A stretch of DNA of 64,000 bases, from NCBI RefSeq assembly GCF_000237925.1, contig NW_017386105.1, positions 1 through 64,000 of the forward strand, given 5' to 3'. This document shows positions 1-12,832 of this stretch, one piece after another. The notes under the pieces were generated by a model that ran no database searches, was not told the origin of the DNA, and saw only the letters and a program-made list of their open reading frames with translations. Origin of the DNA: Schistosoma mansoni (lineage: Eukaryota > Platyhelminthes > Trematoda > Strigeidida > Schistosomatidae). Made by a program: the position numbers and the translations under genes. Numbering within the stretch: position 1 is the first letter of the stretch; each line of letters opens with the position of its first letter.

Positions 1-469
1 ATTACCTTTCCTAGACTGTTTAGTGGAAAGGAAAGTTAATAATAGCTTAAAAATTAGTATATTTCGAAAGCCGACAAATTCAGGAAAATTTCTAGATTTT
101 AGCTATTGAATTTATAATCGTTTCTAAGATTGTCGGACTCCTCAACATTTAAACTTAAAGTAAAAAACAGGTGGGCAAAAGAAAATGTATTTTGATGGTT
201 GGATTATACAAACACGACCTTGAGATACTAAATGCTTCGGGAAAAGATCCAAAACTTGGTAACAAAATCGATAATTGTTCAAACAGATCAAAGCTAATAT
301 AATGAGTTATTTTTTAGTTATGGTCAATGTGTGTACGGAATTTCACCACCGTTTGACAAATTATTTCCTTTATATCTTCATTCAAAGGTATGGTTCTTAT
401 TTGTTTTATTTTAAAACAGATCGATTTCCGTTTAACTAGTTAAACTTAGAATTTGTAATTACTTCCCAT

Positions 470-720
470 CACGTGACAGGCAATCAGAAGTGACCTAGAG
501 GACAAGTGAATCTCATTGGCTAAGAAGTGGATCATTTTCCTAAGGATTAGAGTGGTATATATACTAATGAGTATTTGTACATTTTATTCGGTAGTCTAGT
601 GTACTTCCTCGCTCACTCTTGTGTTCTCGCTTAAGTAGTCAGTTGGGGGTGACATTAACGCCTTGCACAATGTGTATTAGTATCAGATTTTAGATACTGC
701 CCATAACAACAATAGTTATC
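470..720 (+). repeat. Possible LTR-like or promoter-bearing repeat
   Basis: Starts TGACAGG after a CACGTG-like site. It has a TATA-like GTATATATAC near 555 and a CT-rich downstream stretch, a layout seen in LTR promoters. I found no second copy or target-site duplication here, so this is a weak call. Confidence 0.2.
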
Positions 721-1185
721 TTCAATCATATGAAACCGAAACAACATATATGACAGTTTTGTTTTACTTGGCTTATCGACTTAACTCTTTTCCTTGATCA
801 CCTGACTTCTCCCAGTACTGAGGATTTGAACTTACCATCAATCACTATTCTACAATCTGGTAATATAATCATGCTATCCAAGAAATTAAAATGTAACAAT
901 TTTTTATACTTTAAATGCTTCGAATAAAGTGTACTTAACATCTGTGGCGTAAATTTGTGTAGTTTAAAGAAACATGGGTTAATCACGAAACACTAGTCAT
1001 CATCATAGGAATATTAGCACTCTAATGATCCAAGAATCATCTATTAGGAATAAATCCATAAAATCGAACCTGAAAAATTGTGATATCTCTGTTCGGGGTT
1101 TGCAGAGGTTACGGAATTTTATTAATCATACAATAAATCATTCTTAGTTCGTGATCTATAAAAAGCCAGGAAACGTTTCCCAGTA

Positions 1186-1245
1186 AGGCCGTAGATGCTC
1201 ATACCGGAGGAGCCCCATACTAAGACGAAACGGTATCCGAGTGCT
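1186..1245 (+). ncRNA. Degenerate hammerhead-like motif
   Basis: Contains a GGAGGAG - CCCATACTAAGAC - GAAAC arrangement, spaced like the hammerhead core and stem II of the ribozyme at 12761-12832 (CTGACGAG - TCCCAAATAGGAC - GAAAC). The CUGA core is imperfect and stem II is weak, so it is probably a decayed copy, perhaps from a SINE or Penelope-like element. Confidence 0.25.
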
Positions 1246-1989
1246 TCGTGATTTTAAATGGATACTTAGCTAAGGTCAGCTCGTGATGAAATCTTTGACA
1301 TTATCGTGTTTTTAGAAAGGTAATTCGTTTTCAAAATTCGTGTCCTGTCATCTTAATACATATGAGTTTACCTACTTAAACAATCAGTAATGAAACCAAT
1401 GGAACCGGTTTCAAGAACAGGATATCTTAATCAAAAGGATTGAGTAAATGATACTTGGATGTTTTAGCTAATGGAGACTTTGATTGTTAGATATTGTAAG
1501 TTGTAGAGTAAAACAATTCGTAGTTTATTATAAGTGTCTAATACTCTTCTCACCGCAACAAACTAAGCTAAATTTGATTAATCAGCAGTTCTCTCTAGTT
1601 ATGAATGAAGTTTGTTGAAATATCACAAAAATACTTAGTGTTGTTATTAACAAAACTGATCCCCAGTTTATTGTATGATCCACCTTACTCATTCAGTTAA
1701 CTTTATCTTAATTATATGATTCGATTGCGTAATTCACTATTTTTCTAATGTTTATTATTGTTTGACCTAGACCTTCTTACATTTTAAGTGTACACTTTTC
1801 ACATGATTAAGTATCGATACAATTATTATTATTATTATTGTTTCGTATCAGTTTATATTAATTGATTACTGAGTAGTGGACAATTTCAACCATTGATCAA
1901 TGGAGTCCAATCAACGGTAAAAGATTAGAAAAGATAACACCGGCTACCACTCAATGATCAGACGATGTTAATATCTCAGTCTTATAGAA

Positions 1990-2100
1990 AGGCAGTCCCT
2001 CCCCAGGCAGTTAAGTGGTAATGTATCAAACTATGAAAATGAGTAACTGTGGTTCGAATCCACTGATGTTTATCAGTTCCCTGAGGATTTTTGGTATAAC
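1990..2100 (+). repeat. Possible tRNA-derived SINE relic
   Basis: A good Pol III B box, GGTTCGAATCC at 2051-2061, lies about 35-60 nt after a poor A-box-like stretch. The layout resembles the head of the SINE at 12683 but no hammerhead follows. It does not fold convincingly as a tRNA. Confidence 0.25.
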
Positions 2101-3615
2101 TTACTGTAAAGTTCCAACTGGAATGCACCCTACGTTCATGTTTTCCTGTTGATTTCCTATACCACCTATCTAACTTATCGTTCCATTCTTTTTACTTGTT
2201 TGTCATCATTTACAATTTTCATCACAATTTCATTCAAAAGACCATAACAGATCTTCATTTGTGATCGTAACTTTTTTAAAGTTTTATAGCTAATACAAAA
2301 TGTCAGAAAAGAATAATAAACTCAGCTTATTCAATAACTCTAGATGTTCTGTTTTCTAGATAAAAATTTCAATAAATTAGTTTGTTCGTTTGTTACAGTA
2401 TAAATGGATAAACTATGACGGATCAACATGTAAAACTGTTGAAATATTAAGTCTTACTCTAATTTTCACTAAATTTGATAGAAGAAAACTAAACCAAATG
2501 AAGTGTGAACTGAAAAGAGAAACAACTTTAAAGTTAATCTTAGAATAAATACAATTGATGACAAAATTATAATCACCCCATAGACAAATAGTATACAGAA
2601 CCTTGTCATAGTTTGACAGTTACGGTTAACAATCAAATTTTTTCAAAATAAACGAATCACATTGTACAATATACAATATATACTCTGTCTAATATTGCAT
2701 ATACTGAAAAAAAGTAGCTCTAACATTAATATTTTACGATTGGAAATGTCAGTAAATCTGTTACATCCTAGCGAAAACATAAGTACAGGTAACTCCCAGA
2801 ACCTATTAATGGACTATTATTCTATATATATTCTTATTGTTTAACTATTGAGTAACTAGATTGTGTATATTTATATTCATCTTATTATAAGCTTCATTTT
2901 GACCTATGAATTATTACTGTACGATTTACTGTCCCTAAATTATATTCAGTTTATTGATTATTGTCTCCCACGTCACATCCATATTCGACTTGATCTTGTA
3001 CAAATATTATTTTCTATTTTATGGTGTCATGTGATCTGTCTTTCTGGAATATAAACAGAGTATGCTTGAAATAAATGGTTCGCATAACAGAAGCTGCAAT
3101 CGGTGTTCTGAACTCAAGTGGGAGGGCTAGGTGGACAAGGGACCAATAAGGATGCTAGATTACTCATACCAGTTGAACGTCATTGATTGGCACAGTGTTA
3201 AGGTCGAAGAAGTCGTATTTCAATTGGTGGATAATTCACGTGATAAAGGCCGGACATAAAGTCAATAACGAATTGTCATACGTCTTATTTTTTATAAAGT
3301 CAACAAATTCATGTTTATTTAATTCACCTTACAAAGGATTATGTATTGTTACATATTCATGATTAACTTTAAATCAGTGCGTATAGAATGATCCAGACCA
3401 ATTAGAAATTAATCTTATAAAGTTTAATTTGTAGACTTCGATAGTTTTTGAAATCGAGTAACCCTGCTGATTTCTATCTAGAGTGTAAACTTAATACATT
3501 TACTAATTAGTTAATAGTAACTAATGTCATTTTACATAGACCTTGATTTTCCTCAAGTTATATCAACTGTGTTATTACGTGGTCACCATTTTAATTAGCT
3601 GGATACCAAAGAGTA

Positions 3616-4155
3616 TGTGGTGGTCTATATTCGATATTATCCTTAAACTTCGTAATTTGTTCGTCTTGATAACCGTTACTCTATAACACCCGAACGGTGT
3701 ATAAATCAGAAGGCGAATACGAAGTGTTGACTGCGTTTATTATTGAACCACGCACAGATATCCAAAATTACAGACACGTTAAGCAAGCATGAAAGAGTAG
3801 TGCCGGAAAGCAAGCGAGTGAGCGTGTGGGTCGAATGAGCGAGCGAGTGATCGAATCAATGAACGAGTATGCGAGTCAACGTTTCAGCGAGTAAGCGAGT
3901 CAGTGAACAGGATTAAGATGTACATATAAATACATAGTGAAATGAACGAATCATCGAATCAATTAAGTGACTAATATTAAGGCTGGCAGAATGAATATAT
4001 TAGTAGGCAGTAAGCACTGCTCAAGCATACATAATAAAGTTACAATAGTATAGATAGGTTGTTCTTGTACGAATGACTCTGTCCGTTAAATAAGTTAACA
4101 AAAAGGCTTAACCAAGTTAGATATGAACAAACTCAATTGTATGTGGGCTACTATA
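3616..4155 (-). repeat. Solo LTR, same family as the Gypsy element at 39322-45258
   Basis: About 540 nt, flanked by AGTA on both sides (3612-3615 and 4156-4159), which fits a 4-bp target-site duplication. Read on the minus strand its start, its CGCT-rich middle and its end match the order of motifs in the 527-bp LTR at 39322-39848, though clearly diverged. No internal region remains. Inferred origin: LTR-LTR recombination of an old insertion. Confidence 0.72.
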
Positions 4156-4159
4156 AGTA

Positions 4160-7100
4160 TTACCGGTACAGAGTTGTGGAATTTCATTGAAATCACCAAT
4201 TAATCAAAGTCAAATAACTGTTGGATACCTGAAAGCATTTGACGGCAGTTTCTTCCCAGTACGGGGTTTCTTAGAACATGGTTTCAACAACCCTCCGGGC
4301 AAGAATCAAACCTAGGGATTTCAACCTCACGCATGAAAGCTGGGTTCACGAATGCACACCACTGAAGAGTCCCACACCAGGAATAAACGCCTGTCCATTT
4401 CGTGACTTCAATAACAGATTGTTTTGTTTGTTGTAAAATGACTGAACATGAGCATGGTTCAGGTGTTGAGATGATGAAGTTTTGTAGCTGTGGTGGATAA
4501 TTTTGATAGCATCGCGTTTCCTAAGCTCCCATTGATGATATCCAAATGATAATGGAAGATTCGTTATAAAACCACAGATTTTCCTGCCAACTACCTAATG
4601 CTAGGAAATTTATTGCAAAACCATACATTTTATTACGTAAGCTTTATTCACATTCATATTTCAAATCAAATTTTCTCATTTTTATCGATAGCGCACCATC
4701 CAGGGAACTAAACTGAAGTTTGATGCTATCCTGGTTTCTTTCTATCACAGTCATTGATCTTCCATACGAAACTCTATCGAATTAGTCTGTTACTCATGGT
4801 CTGAGTTATTAACTAGGGACTACAAGTTCGAACCTTTGTTTATTCGATGGCCTGTGAATTCTATAATTAAACAAAATAATATCCGTATTTTCCCAATTTT
4901 TAGAGATTCTCAATTCATATCATACAGTAATGAACTTTTCACCTAAAAAGGAATTGTGGTCACCTAGTTCGATATAAGTTTTATATCATTTTCCCAGCTA
5001 TTCTCATATTCGAAGCAGTTCAATCATGTATCTTGTCAGTTTTCTCTAGTTTTCGTACCATAGAATATTTGTATTTGTTAGAATACTATACGAACACATT
5101 TGATCATTAATATTTCATGAGCCTTAAATAATACTAACAATCATTTCACCAAAGCCAAAATACAATATGATAACTTCTCTGGTTATTCAGTCACTTTATT
5201 ATCTCATTACTTTTTATACAGTCTAAGGTTAAGTCATGCCATATCAAAAACTGAGCTTTGAGTTTCTGGAGGATGTACTCATGGCTCTTCTTATTAGTAG
5301 ACTCAACCATTAATCCAGACCCTTTTAATTCATTAGTGTTTATTAACATGATATTGGTCCTTTAATGTAAACGATTTTCATGTTTGCTAAATATATTCAG
5401 TTCATCAATGTGGTATAAAGAATATTATGTACTAAAATCATAATTAAGTATCACCATTTTTTTTCTGTCGATAAATATTATCTTGGTAAAGTAATTCTGT
5501 TTTCAAGAATGAATATGCATATTATTTAAATCATATAATAATAATAATAATAGTTGTCACTACGTTGAGATAAATTGTTCTACTTTCCTAATATTAGGAC
5601 GTTCGCATGTAATACTTTCGAGAAATAAGCGAACTTTGGGAAGTCAGTCAGTCACAACGTAGAACTTCGTACGTACATACATCAGTTCGAGCTGCCATAC
5701 CACATTAGTAGAATTTTGGGAACATTATATATCAGTCAAACTGGTGGCACTGTACTTTTAATGCTTCTAATTATCATCTGCACATATTTATGGATTTGTG
5801 CCTTTTGAAGAAACTGTTAACGATTCACTACTATGTACTACTTGTTTATGCTGACTAGTATTGCCGCTAAAAATAGATCATATCACTGAAAATTTCATTA
5901 TGTCAAGCTATTCTTAAAAGTTTGTTTGATTAATTTTAAGAATGATTCATTTACGTAATTAGCTTATATTTGTATTAGATAGATTACAACGATAAATAAA
6001 ACAAGATTAATTTCATTTACTTCTCATGACGTAAAAAATATCCTTCGTAAATTGAATCAGTCCACTCGTTCTGACAGATAATTAACAGAAAGTAAATTTC
6101 TTTAGGAACGGAAATCAACTAAAGAACACAGTTGGAGATCATGGAACATTGAACAATGAATATCCATGATTCTATAAGCTATTAAACAAAGGACGTTCAG
6201 GTTTCACAAACTAATTCGAATTCATAATGTTAATTGATTTCAAACTGTATGAAATCTTCATAGATCTACCTTGGTAAATATGAACTGTATGCTCATTAGT
6301 GACCAAATTTGAAAATAATTGAGTTAAGTTGTAACCTGTGTGCTTTCAACTAAGTAACTCACTGATAATAATAAACAAGGATCAATCTATACCATTGATT
6401 AAGATTAAAGCTGGAAATATATTTCATTAGATGTTCACTCAGTAGCTGTATGATATTTTTCTGAATGCGAGATTTGAAAGTTCCAGATACTATTTCCCAG
6501 TTTTCAGTGTCTTACTGACATTTACTACAGACGACTTCACAAGTATGATGCATATTGCTTTCTACTTTTGAGTGAACTTTCATTAGCGAATTCGGTTGGC
6601 GATGAGTATTGCACAAGCTGATAGTACTGTAGTGAACGAAAATGGAAAGTGAAATAATTTCTTGTGTAATAGAATGCACTAGTCAATTAGAATATTTTTG
6701 ATTGACACAACATTGTCTTCTCATCTGGCGACTTTGGGAATCAACATGAAACCTGGGTCTACGGATTTCATTTAAGTGTGTCCAACTATCTAACAAGATT
6801 GGTTGATTACTTTATCTTACTTTGAAACTAGTAGACAACACACATCACTTTATTTATTACTGTACATCAAACGTACCAATCTAAGCAAGGAGTAATGATC
6901 AACTGGGAGGTTAGAAATCTGAGTAAGAAAATAACCAGTGATAGTGTGATTACTAGTAAAAACTATTTCATTGCATTTTATGTCAACAGAGCAATATGAC
7001 AAGCTCCTATAAAAAGCTTGAGTAACTAATTTCTTTAGAAGTTATGTCAAAGATAAAAATCACATAAAAACCACAAGTTACTGAGTATTCAGTTATTTCA

Positions 7101-7248
7101 ATTTTGTAAATTTGAATTTCCACTTCTTTTCACCGAAATAATTCATGGGATATATTCTTCATTTTTGCTGCGGTTAAGTTTCTATTCGACTTTTAAAAGT
7201 CTCTGAAAGTGAGTCTACATGCGTTTTATTTACTTAAATCAATCTTCT
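4160..7248. other. Intergenic, no gene recognised
   Basis: AT-rich, with an ATA trinucleotide run near 5535-5551. Only the LINE tail fragment at 5640-5760 is recognisable. Confidence 0.6.
5640..5760 (-). repeat. RTE LINE 3' UTR fragment
   Basis: Read on the minus strand it resembles the last ~100 nt of the RTE copies ending at 16440 and 20707 (CAACGTAG, then the region near the AACTTGGACCGATG motif), with many substitutions. An old fragment. Confidence 0.4.
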
Positions 7249-7393
7249 TTAAATTCACTTGTTATTGTTTACTTCAATCTTTCCATTGTTATTTAGGACT
7301 ACAGTTGATCAGTCTCTTGTTAGCATATGTGCATACTGTACGCATTGTCTCGATGTTGTCTTAATTCACGAGTATTATAAACAAAGATGGATC
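7249..7393 (-). mobile_element. Sm-alpha-type SINE, 3' part
   Basis: Matches in inverted orientation the 3' half of the SINE at 12683-12987 (about 12840-12985), including GCATATGTGCATACTGTACG. It lacks the tRNA head and hammerhead, so it is 5' truncated. It directly abuts a LINE tail on the other strand. Confidence 0.65.
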
Positions 7394-7399
7394 TCACTG

Positions 7400-7545
7400 C
7401 TAGCCGAAGAACACATGGCGTCGGGAATCGGAAGCAGACATGAAAAGGATGGATAGCAACTGGAAAGAAATGCCCAGGACAAGGTTGGATGGAGAGTGAT
7501 GGTAGGTGGCCTACGCTTCTCCACGAGGGGTAACAGGCGTAAGTT
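7400..7545 (+). mobile_element. RTE LINE 3' end fragment
   Basis: Encodes, with one frameshift and a stop, the C-terminal motif of the RTE polyprotein seen at 55196-55990: RRESEADMKRMDSNWKEM, then [13 protein letters not shown]. Only the last ~50 codons are present; 5' truncation is typical of LINEs. Confidence 0.7.
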
Positions 7546-10500
7546 TTTCACTGAACATTCATTTAGCTTTAACGTAGTCTTTTTTTACTCATGATCTCAA
7601 CTCTATAAATTACTAAAATCTCCACAAAACCCTTTCTGATAATAAAGAATCCTTGATGTTTTTCGTTGTAGCAACTGGATTCCTCAGAAGAAGTCATTCA
7701 ACGAATACTGTGGTGCATGCTACTACTACGGACAGATATAAGTAGTATGTATAAAGGATTTGAATGTAGTATTCTTACTGACAAAAGAGGAAAATATGGA
7801 GAAAAAAGCGAAAAGCCAAAGCAATTTAAGCGGTCACAGGAACGAAAGAACGATGGAGCTTGTAAATAACAATCCCATGAAGATGTACAAATGATTTAAT
7901 GGATGTATCATTTTCACATTTTACAAATGTAGTGTACTTTTCGTTATCCTAACAAAGGTTTTAGTACATTATATTATTTAGTTCACGTATCCAAATATCT
8001 TCAAATAGTTTCACTGGTACTTGGATCAAGCACCACTGGATTATCTATGACGTAAATGTTAAAAAGAATTAAACTCACATGATACTTGGCATACTTTATT
8101 GATATGACAATTAACCATGAGAATAATTATTTTCTGTATCTTAGAAATAAGAAATTCTTATTATCTAAATGAGTTCAATGTTTCATTAGTAATATTAAAC
8201 AATGTTATCTTTTTCAAAAAAGGTATCGATTGATCTTACACTATCATATATTCTCTTTTATTCCGATAGAATACTCTGACTAATTCACTAATTTTGTGAA
8301 GAAGAGTATACTCACTATTTAAATTCTTATTGACGGTGTAAACTTTATCACTCGCCCTACCCTATTATACTATATGGTCAGAGAAGTAATACTGAACATT
8401 ACTAAAATTATCAGTGTATCACAAATTCTGAAGACTGATCACTGGGTTTCTTCAAGATCAAAGATAGCCCGTGCTATAGAATGGGCACATGCATTATAAT
8501 GTTCACCTCATGTACATCACCTTTTTTTAATTTGACCTGTTAAGTGTGTAACATTCTTTCTAATAAGATTTTAACTGTTCTTGAAGTATTTTAAAGTAGG
8601 AAGGCCTTGACACTAGGTTAAGGTGGATCAGGCTAAGAGTTCATTGGATGCCATGACATTGATGTAGGGCTATTTAAATTAGGCAGTTACATTCTTCTTG
8701 TTCAACTCCATTGAATGGGGACTGCAGGTGAAACGAAACAAGTAACTGTATTATATCGACCATAGTCCGACATCTACAATATAATTCAACTAAAATTTCC
8801 TTTTAGCAATTAAGAATAATGGTGTTGAATATATTCTTCTGATACAAGTCATTTACTCTGTTCACACATTGTTACTTAAAATTGAATTTTATGTTTTTCA
8901 AATGAGCTATCTGAGGTTGACTGACCCCCTAAATGACTGGCATATTTGTACCGATGGATCATTGAGTAGTGACCAATATCAAGGAGCAAAGGTTCCCTCA
9001 AGATTTTACGTACGCCTTGCTGATGAGTTCTAACCAGCAAGAAACCTAGGTCCATAGTTTCCTGCCAAATACTTCTAACTACTAAACATGCATATAAGAT
9101 GCATTGTTTTCTTGTTCTGTAATTTTGAAAATGGTGTAAACACCAAAAGAGTTTAGTCAGTTGATCTACTATGGGTCTAATGTAAATAAATCACATTCTA
9201 GTTTTACAGTTCCTTTGATTTAACTGTTCAACTTGCCGAGTGATCAATCTCTGTTAGTTGATTAGTGACAAGATCCAGGCCAGTTCTCAATTAAATTACT
9301 CAACCTTGCAATATGTCTAAAGCGGTTGAATACTCAAATGAACATGAACCAGAACCTTCTTTCCCGAATAGCGAAAAGTGCTATGAAATCCAACGACTTA
9401 TCACAAACTAATTTTCGATAAAAGACCTATCCACATGGATTAAACTGAATAAATGTTCGGAAAGAATGATTAAATAACTCAGTAAATTCGTTATATTTGT
9501 TGGTTAAATTTTAGGATACTGGAAACTGTGTTCATCTACTAAATTATTGATTAATTAATGACAAGTAGTTTTCAGTTTGATTTGTCCATAATCTGACTAA
9601 TAACCAACTTAAGTAAATCATGTATCAGTGTATTTGTACAAGGTTTTCTTAAGTCAATTTTAGGTGTCAAATAAATCACCATCTACCATCTTTGTGTTCT
9701 ACCTTGTTTTGAACAATACCTCCGTTTTTCGGTTTACTGATCATACAAACAAAGTCATTATGACAAACCGATATAATCATGATTAGTTAAAAATCTTACT
9801 CTTCTTTAAAGCAGGTGCTGCTGTCTAAATCAAGTAATTCAACCAGCTCAGACAACGTAAATCAGCGACAATCATAATGAGAAGGATTTACTAACATATG
9901 ACCGATCTAGTAATTAAGTTCACTATTTGTCAGATTATGATTGAAGAGGTTTTAAATCAGTTCCTGATTTGTTCTAAGTATCACTGAGTTTCAACGTAGT
10001 TTAACCGCTCAGATTGCACGTGTGTGAATAAACTATCAGAAAAATGGGACTGAACCATTCAACAAAACGTTTAATAAACTGAATTCATAATGTACTGTTG
10101 AAATGTGCACTACTAATTTGAACTGAGCAGGCACTGGATTAACTTTGATGTCTTGCTCATTATCAATATTCTTAAAAACAATGTAAAAAGCCTAGTTGCA
10201 TACTGCAAATACTCAAGACTATACAAATAAATGAATCAGCCACTAGGTTTGTACAATTCAAAACTGACACCTGATATAGAGAGTAAGAGCTAAATCAGTT
10301 CCAATGCGAACTACATAAAAAGATTGGGATTTTTTTCCAATCGTGTGACGTGTATCCACATCTTAAAAAGGATTATATGTGCTTAATTGTTTAATAAGAT
10401 AAATATGTGTTCACATCGTAAGTTATTGAACTGTTATTATTAAATGTAAATTTGTTCAATTGGAAAAATCCGACTGTGGATAAATCATATAAAATATGGT

Positions 10501-12142
10501 GTATTCCTAAATCATTTTGACTTATTTTAGGAGTCAAATAAATCGTCATCATCTGTCTTCGCGCCTTTTCTCTTGTGTCCAGGTTATCGTGTAGATTAAT
10601 TCTGGGGTTTTTAACAGCAGCTAGAAAATCGGATCGAGTGCTCGGTTAGCAAACTTACCAACACCCGAACAGGCGGCTTGTTAAATTTATGCCCTGGGGG
10701 TAAATGAAGGTCAGTTGAGGTAGATGGTTTGTTACGATATAAGTCTGTGACTATGTTTCTGAAAAGCATCTCGAAAACAAGAAACGTAAGGAGAAAACTT
10801 ATGAAGTTCAAACCCAGTAGGACAGTATGTATTTAAATGTTCTGACCAAGTCCTGCTTTCTTGTTTAAATTTAATAACCACCATGAAATAAAAATAGGAC
10901 ATTGACTTCATCTAAAGAAATCGATACAAATTTTGTATTCTAGTAATGACCTATATTGTTGGGTAGTCGTAAAAAATTACCATAAGAGATATATGTGCTT
11001 TAGGATTAGATATGTATTGCAACCACAATCGAAGACAATAGCAATAAAGTGACCGAACAATGAACAGATAGATTATCGTGGAAGTGGATCAATCTAACTA
11101 GACAATAAATGCGAACTAGCCAATAGCACTTCATTATGTTAAAACGCAGTATTATATTTAACTCTTAAATACCGTAAACGTTTGAATTAATAGATAATAA
11201 CCTCAGTGAAACTATAAAATGCTATTCATTTTTGAGATTTGCTGAAGATGCAGTTCAACAGTACAGTGGAACTAGCAGTTATTCTTAAAAACTTGGCAAT
11301 TCTTTCTAATAAAAACCACTTTCTATCACAATATTTACTAGTGAAACACAGAGTTACAATAAACTAACATCAATCTTAAGCTATTCATCATACGAAACAG
11401 AAAGTTGTGTAATATCATTCCGTTTGCTTGTTTTATTTCTAATTTTTTTTATAAAAGATGGATACAGAAAAATAAATTTGTGAACGGCACCGTTTTTAAA
11501 AAAAGTGGTACTTCTAAAATGAAACATGAAAACAGAAGTTGATATGCAAAAAAGTAACAGGCATAATTACCAAAAGATACTAACTTTAAAAAGTATAATA
11601 ATAATGTTTCAAGTGTACTTTGAGAAACCAGTAAGAGTCATGTCAATGGCATTTGTTTAGATATCGGTCAACTATTATTAGTACTGTTATTGATAGTAGT
11701 GAAGAGATTGTACATTTGCACTCACACACACACAACATATATATGAGGAAAATAAATTTTTAATAGCATTGATCAGTGGACTAATTGAATGGCCTGGTGG
11801 TGAACACAAAATTAATAATATTGTTCGATAGTTGTCTGTTATAAACTCATAATGACCGCCAGAATTATTGCACGCTTGTGCAGATGATGTAAGCAAATGT
11901 TGATTTCACGAAATAAACATTTTGCGCTATGCTTTAATCCTACCATAAGACAACCTGCGGACTTTTTAGATTAGAGCAAAATTCCGTGCACAAAAATAGA
12001 GAACAATCTACGTCCTCATATTAGTCTAAGATTGAGGTTGACGTATGTAATAATGAGGCCAGTGTGAATTGATCATAACATAGTGATGAAAGAAATATTT
12101 ATCCCTTTTAAAAGACAGAAGTTTCAAGCCAATATAAAGAAT
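7546..12142. other. Intergenic, no gene recognised
   Basis: AT-rich DNA with no long ORF and no repeat family I can name. There is a short CA-repeat at about 11702-11715. Confidence 0.55.
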
Positions 12143-12220
12143 GGTAAGCAGAGATGGATAGTGGATAGCAGTGGAATCCAGTTTGACGCACGTTTCGTCC
12201 TATTTGGGACTCGTCAGCTG
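12143..12220 (-). mobile_element. Sm-alpha-type SINE with hammerhead, cut by the assembly gap
   Basis: On the minus strand it gives CTGACGAG, stem-loop TCCCAAATAGGAC, GAAAC and the GTC cleavage site, then the downstream SINE sequence to GTAAGC-type ends. The tRNA head lies inside or beyond the 200-N gap. It has the opposite orientation to the copy at 12683. Confidence 0.78.
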
Positions 12221-12420
12221 NNNNNNNNNNNNNNNNNNNNNNNNNNNNNNNNNNNNNNNNNNNNNNNNNNNNNNNNNNNNNNNNNNNNNNNNNNNNNNNN
12301 NNNNNNNNNNNNNNNNNNNNNNNNNNNNNNNNNNNNNNNNNNNNNNNNNNNNNNNNNNNNNNNNNNNNNNNNNNNNNNNNNNNNNNNNNNNNNNNNNNNN
12401 NNNNNNNNNNNNNNNNNNNN
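12221..12420. other. Assembly gap (200 N)
   Basis: A run of 200 N. A SINE on one side and a LINE fragment on the other suggest a repeat-caused break; the true size is unknown. Confidence 0.98.
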
Positions 12421-12670
12421 AATGTGGTGCAATTCTGCCCTTGGAATGAATAAGTTTTGATCTCGTATTGAATGGTGGTTTGTTGTTAATGGTCTCACAA
12501 TTGATCCGTCTAAGTGTTAAGTTGTTAAGTTCAGCCTAAGACATGAACAGCACCTAAACACCATGTCGTGATCCCATAATGCTTGTACTACTGGAGACTC
12601 TTTGATAAATGCAGTGTTGAAGGTCAATTACCTTGGTGTCACCTTTTCCTCTGATCTTAGTCTTCTCATG
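12421..12670 (+). mobile_element. Non-LTR retrotransposon RT fragment
   Basis: One frame reads RIEWWFVVNGLTIDPSKC, a stop, VVKFSLRHEQHLNTMS, a stop, then LINAVLKVNYLGVTFSSDLS. This is the segment after the YADD box in CR1/jockey-type RTs (NPSKC then YLGVT). At least two stops break it. Its 5' part runs into the gap and its 3' part meets the SINE at 12683. Confidence 0.65.
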
Positions 12671-12685
12671 TTTTACTGTTATCGA

Positions 12686-12740
12686 GTGGCCGGGTGGATA
12701 ACGCAATGGCGTTTGAAGCGAGGGAACTGGGTTCGAGTCC
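12686..12740 (+). promoter_or_regulatory. Internal Pol III promoter of the SINE
   Basis: A-box-like GTGGCCGGGTGG at 12686-12697 and a near-perfect B box GGTTCGAGTCC at 12730-12740. The spacing is right for a tRNA-derived promoter. Confidence 0.6.
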
Positions 12741-12760
12741 CAGAGTGAACATCAACTCTG

Positions 12761-12832
12761 GGATGGAGGTACATCCAGCTGACGAGTCCCAAATAGGACG
12801 AAACGCGCGTCAAACTGGATTCTACTGCTAGC
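12761..12832 (+). ncRNA. Hammerhead ribozyme (type I, short stem III)
   Basis: Core CTGACGA at 12779-12785, stem II formed by GTCC/GGAC around CAAATA, GAAA at 12800-12803, a self-complementary stem III (ACGCGCGT) and GTC at 12809-12811, with cleavage expected after C12811. Stem I is made by TCCAG (12774-12778) and CTGGA (12815-12819), with AAA between. The very short stem III suggests it may act as a dimer, as known for similar retroelement ribozymes. Confidence 0.8.

Larger units (their letters stand above)
1..3611. other. Intergenic, no gene recognised
   Basis: AT-rich DNA with stop codons in all frames and only short meaningless ORFs. It contains ATT trinucleotide runs near 1822-1840, plus the weak repeat candidates listed separately. 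Confidence 0.6.

Noticed and set aside
2662-3054. Two ~60-codon plus-strand ORFs
   Set aside because: Low-complexity AT-rich frames rich in Ile, Leu and Tyr; no splice context or domain.
3790-3905. GCGAGTGA-type tandem repeat as a possible CRISPR or satellite
   Set aside because: The units are irregular and correspond to the CGCT-rich stretch inside the LTR family at 39322.
12686-12757. Possible tRNA gene
   Set aside because: It has A and B boxes but does not form a proper cloverleaf, and runs directly into a hammerhead SINE body. It is the SINE head.
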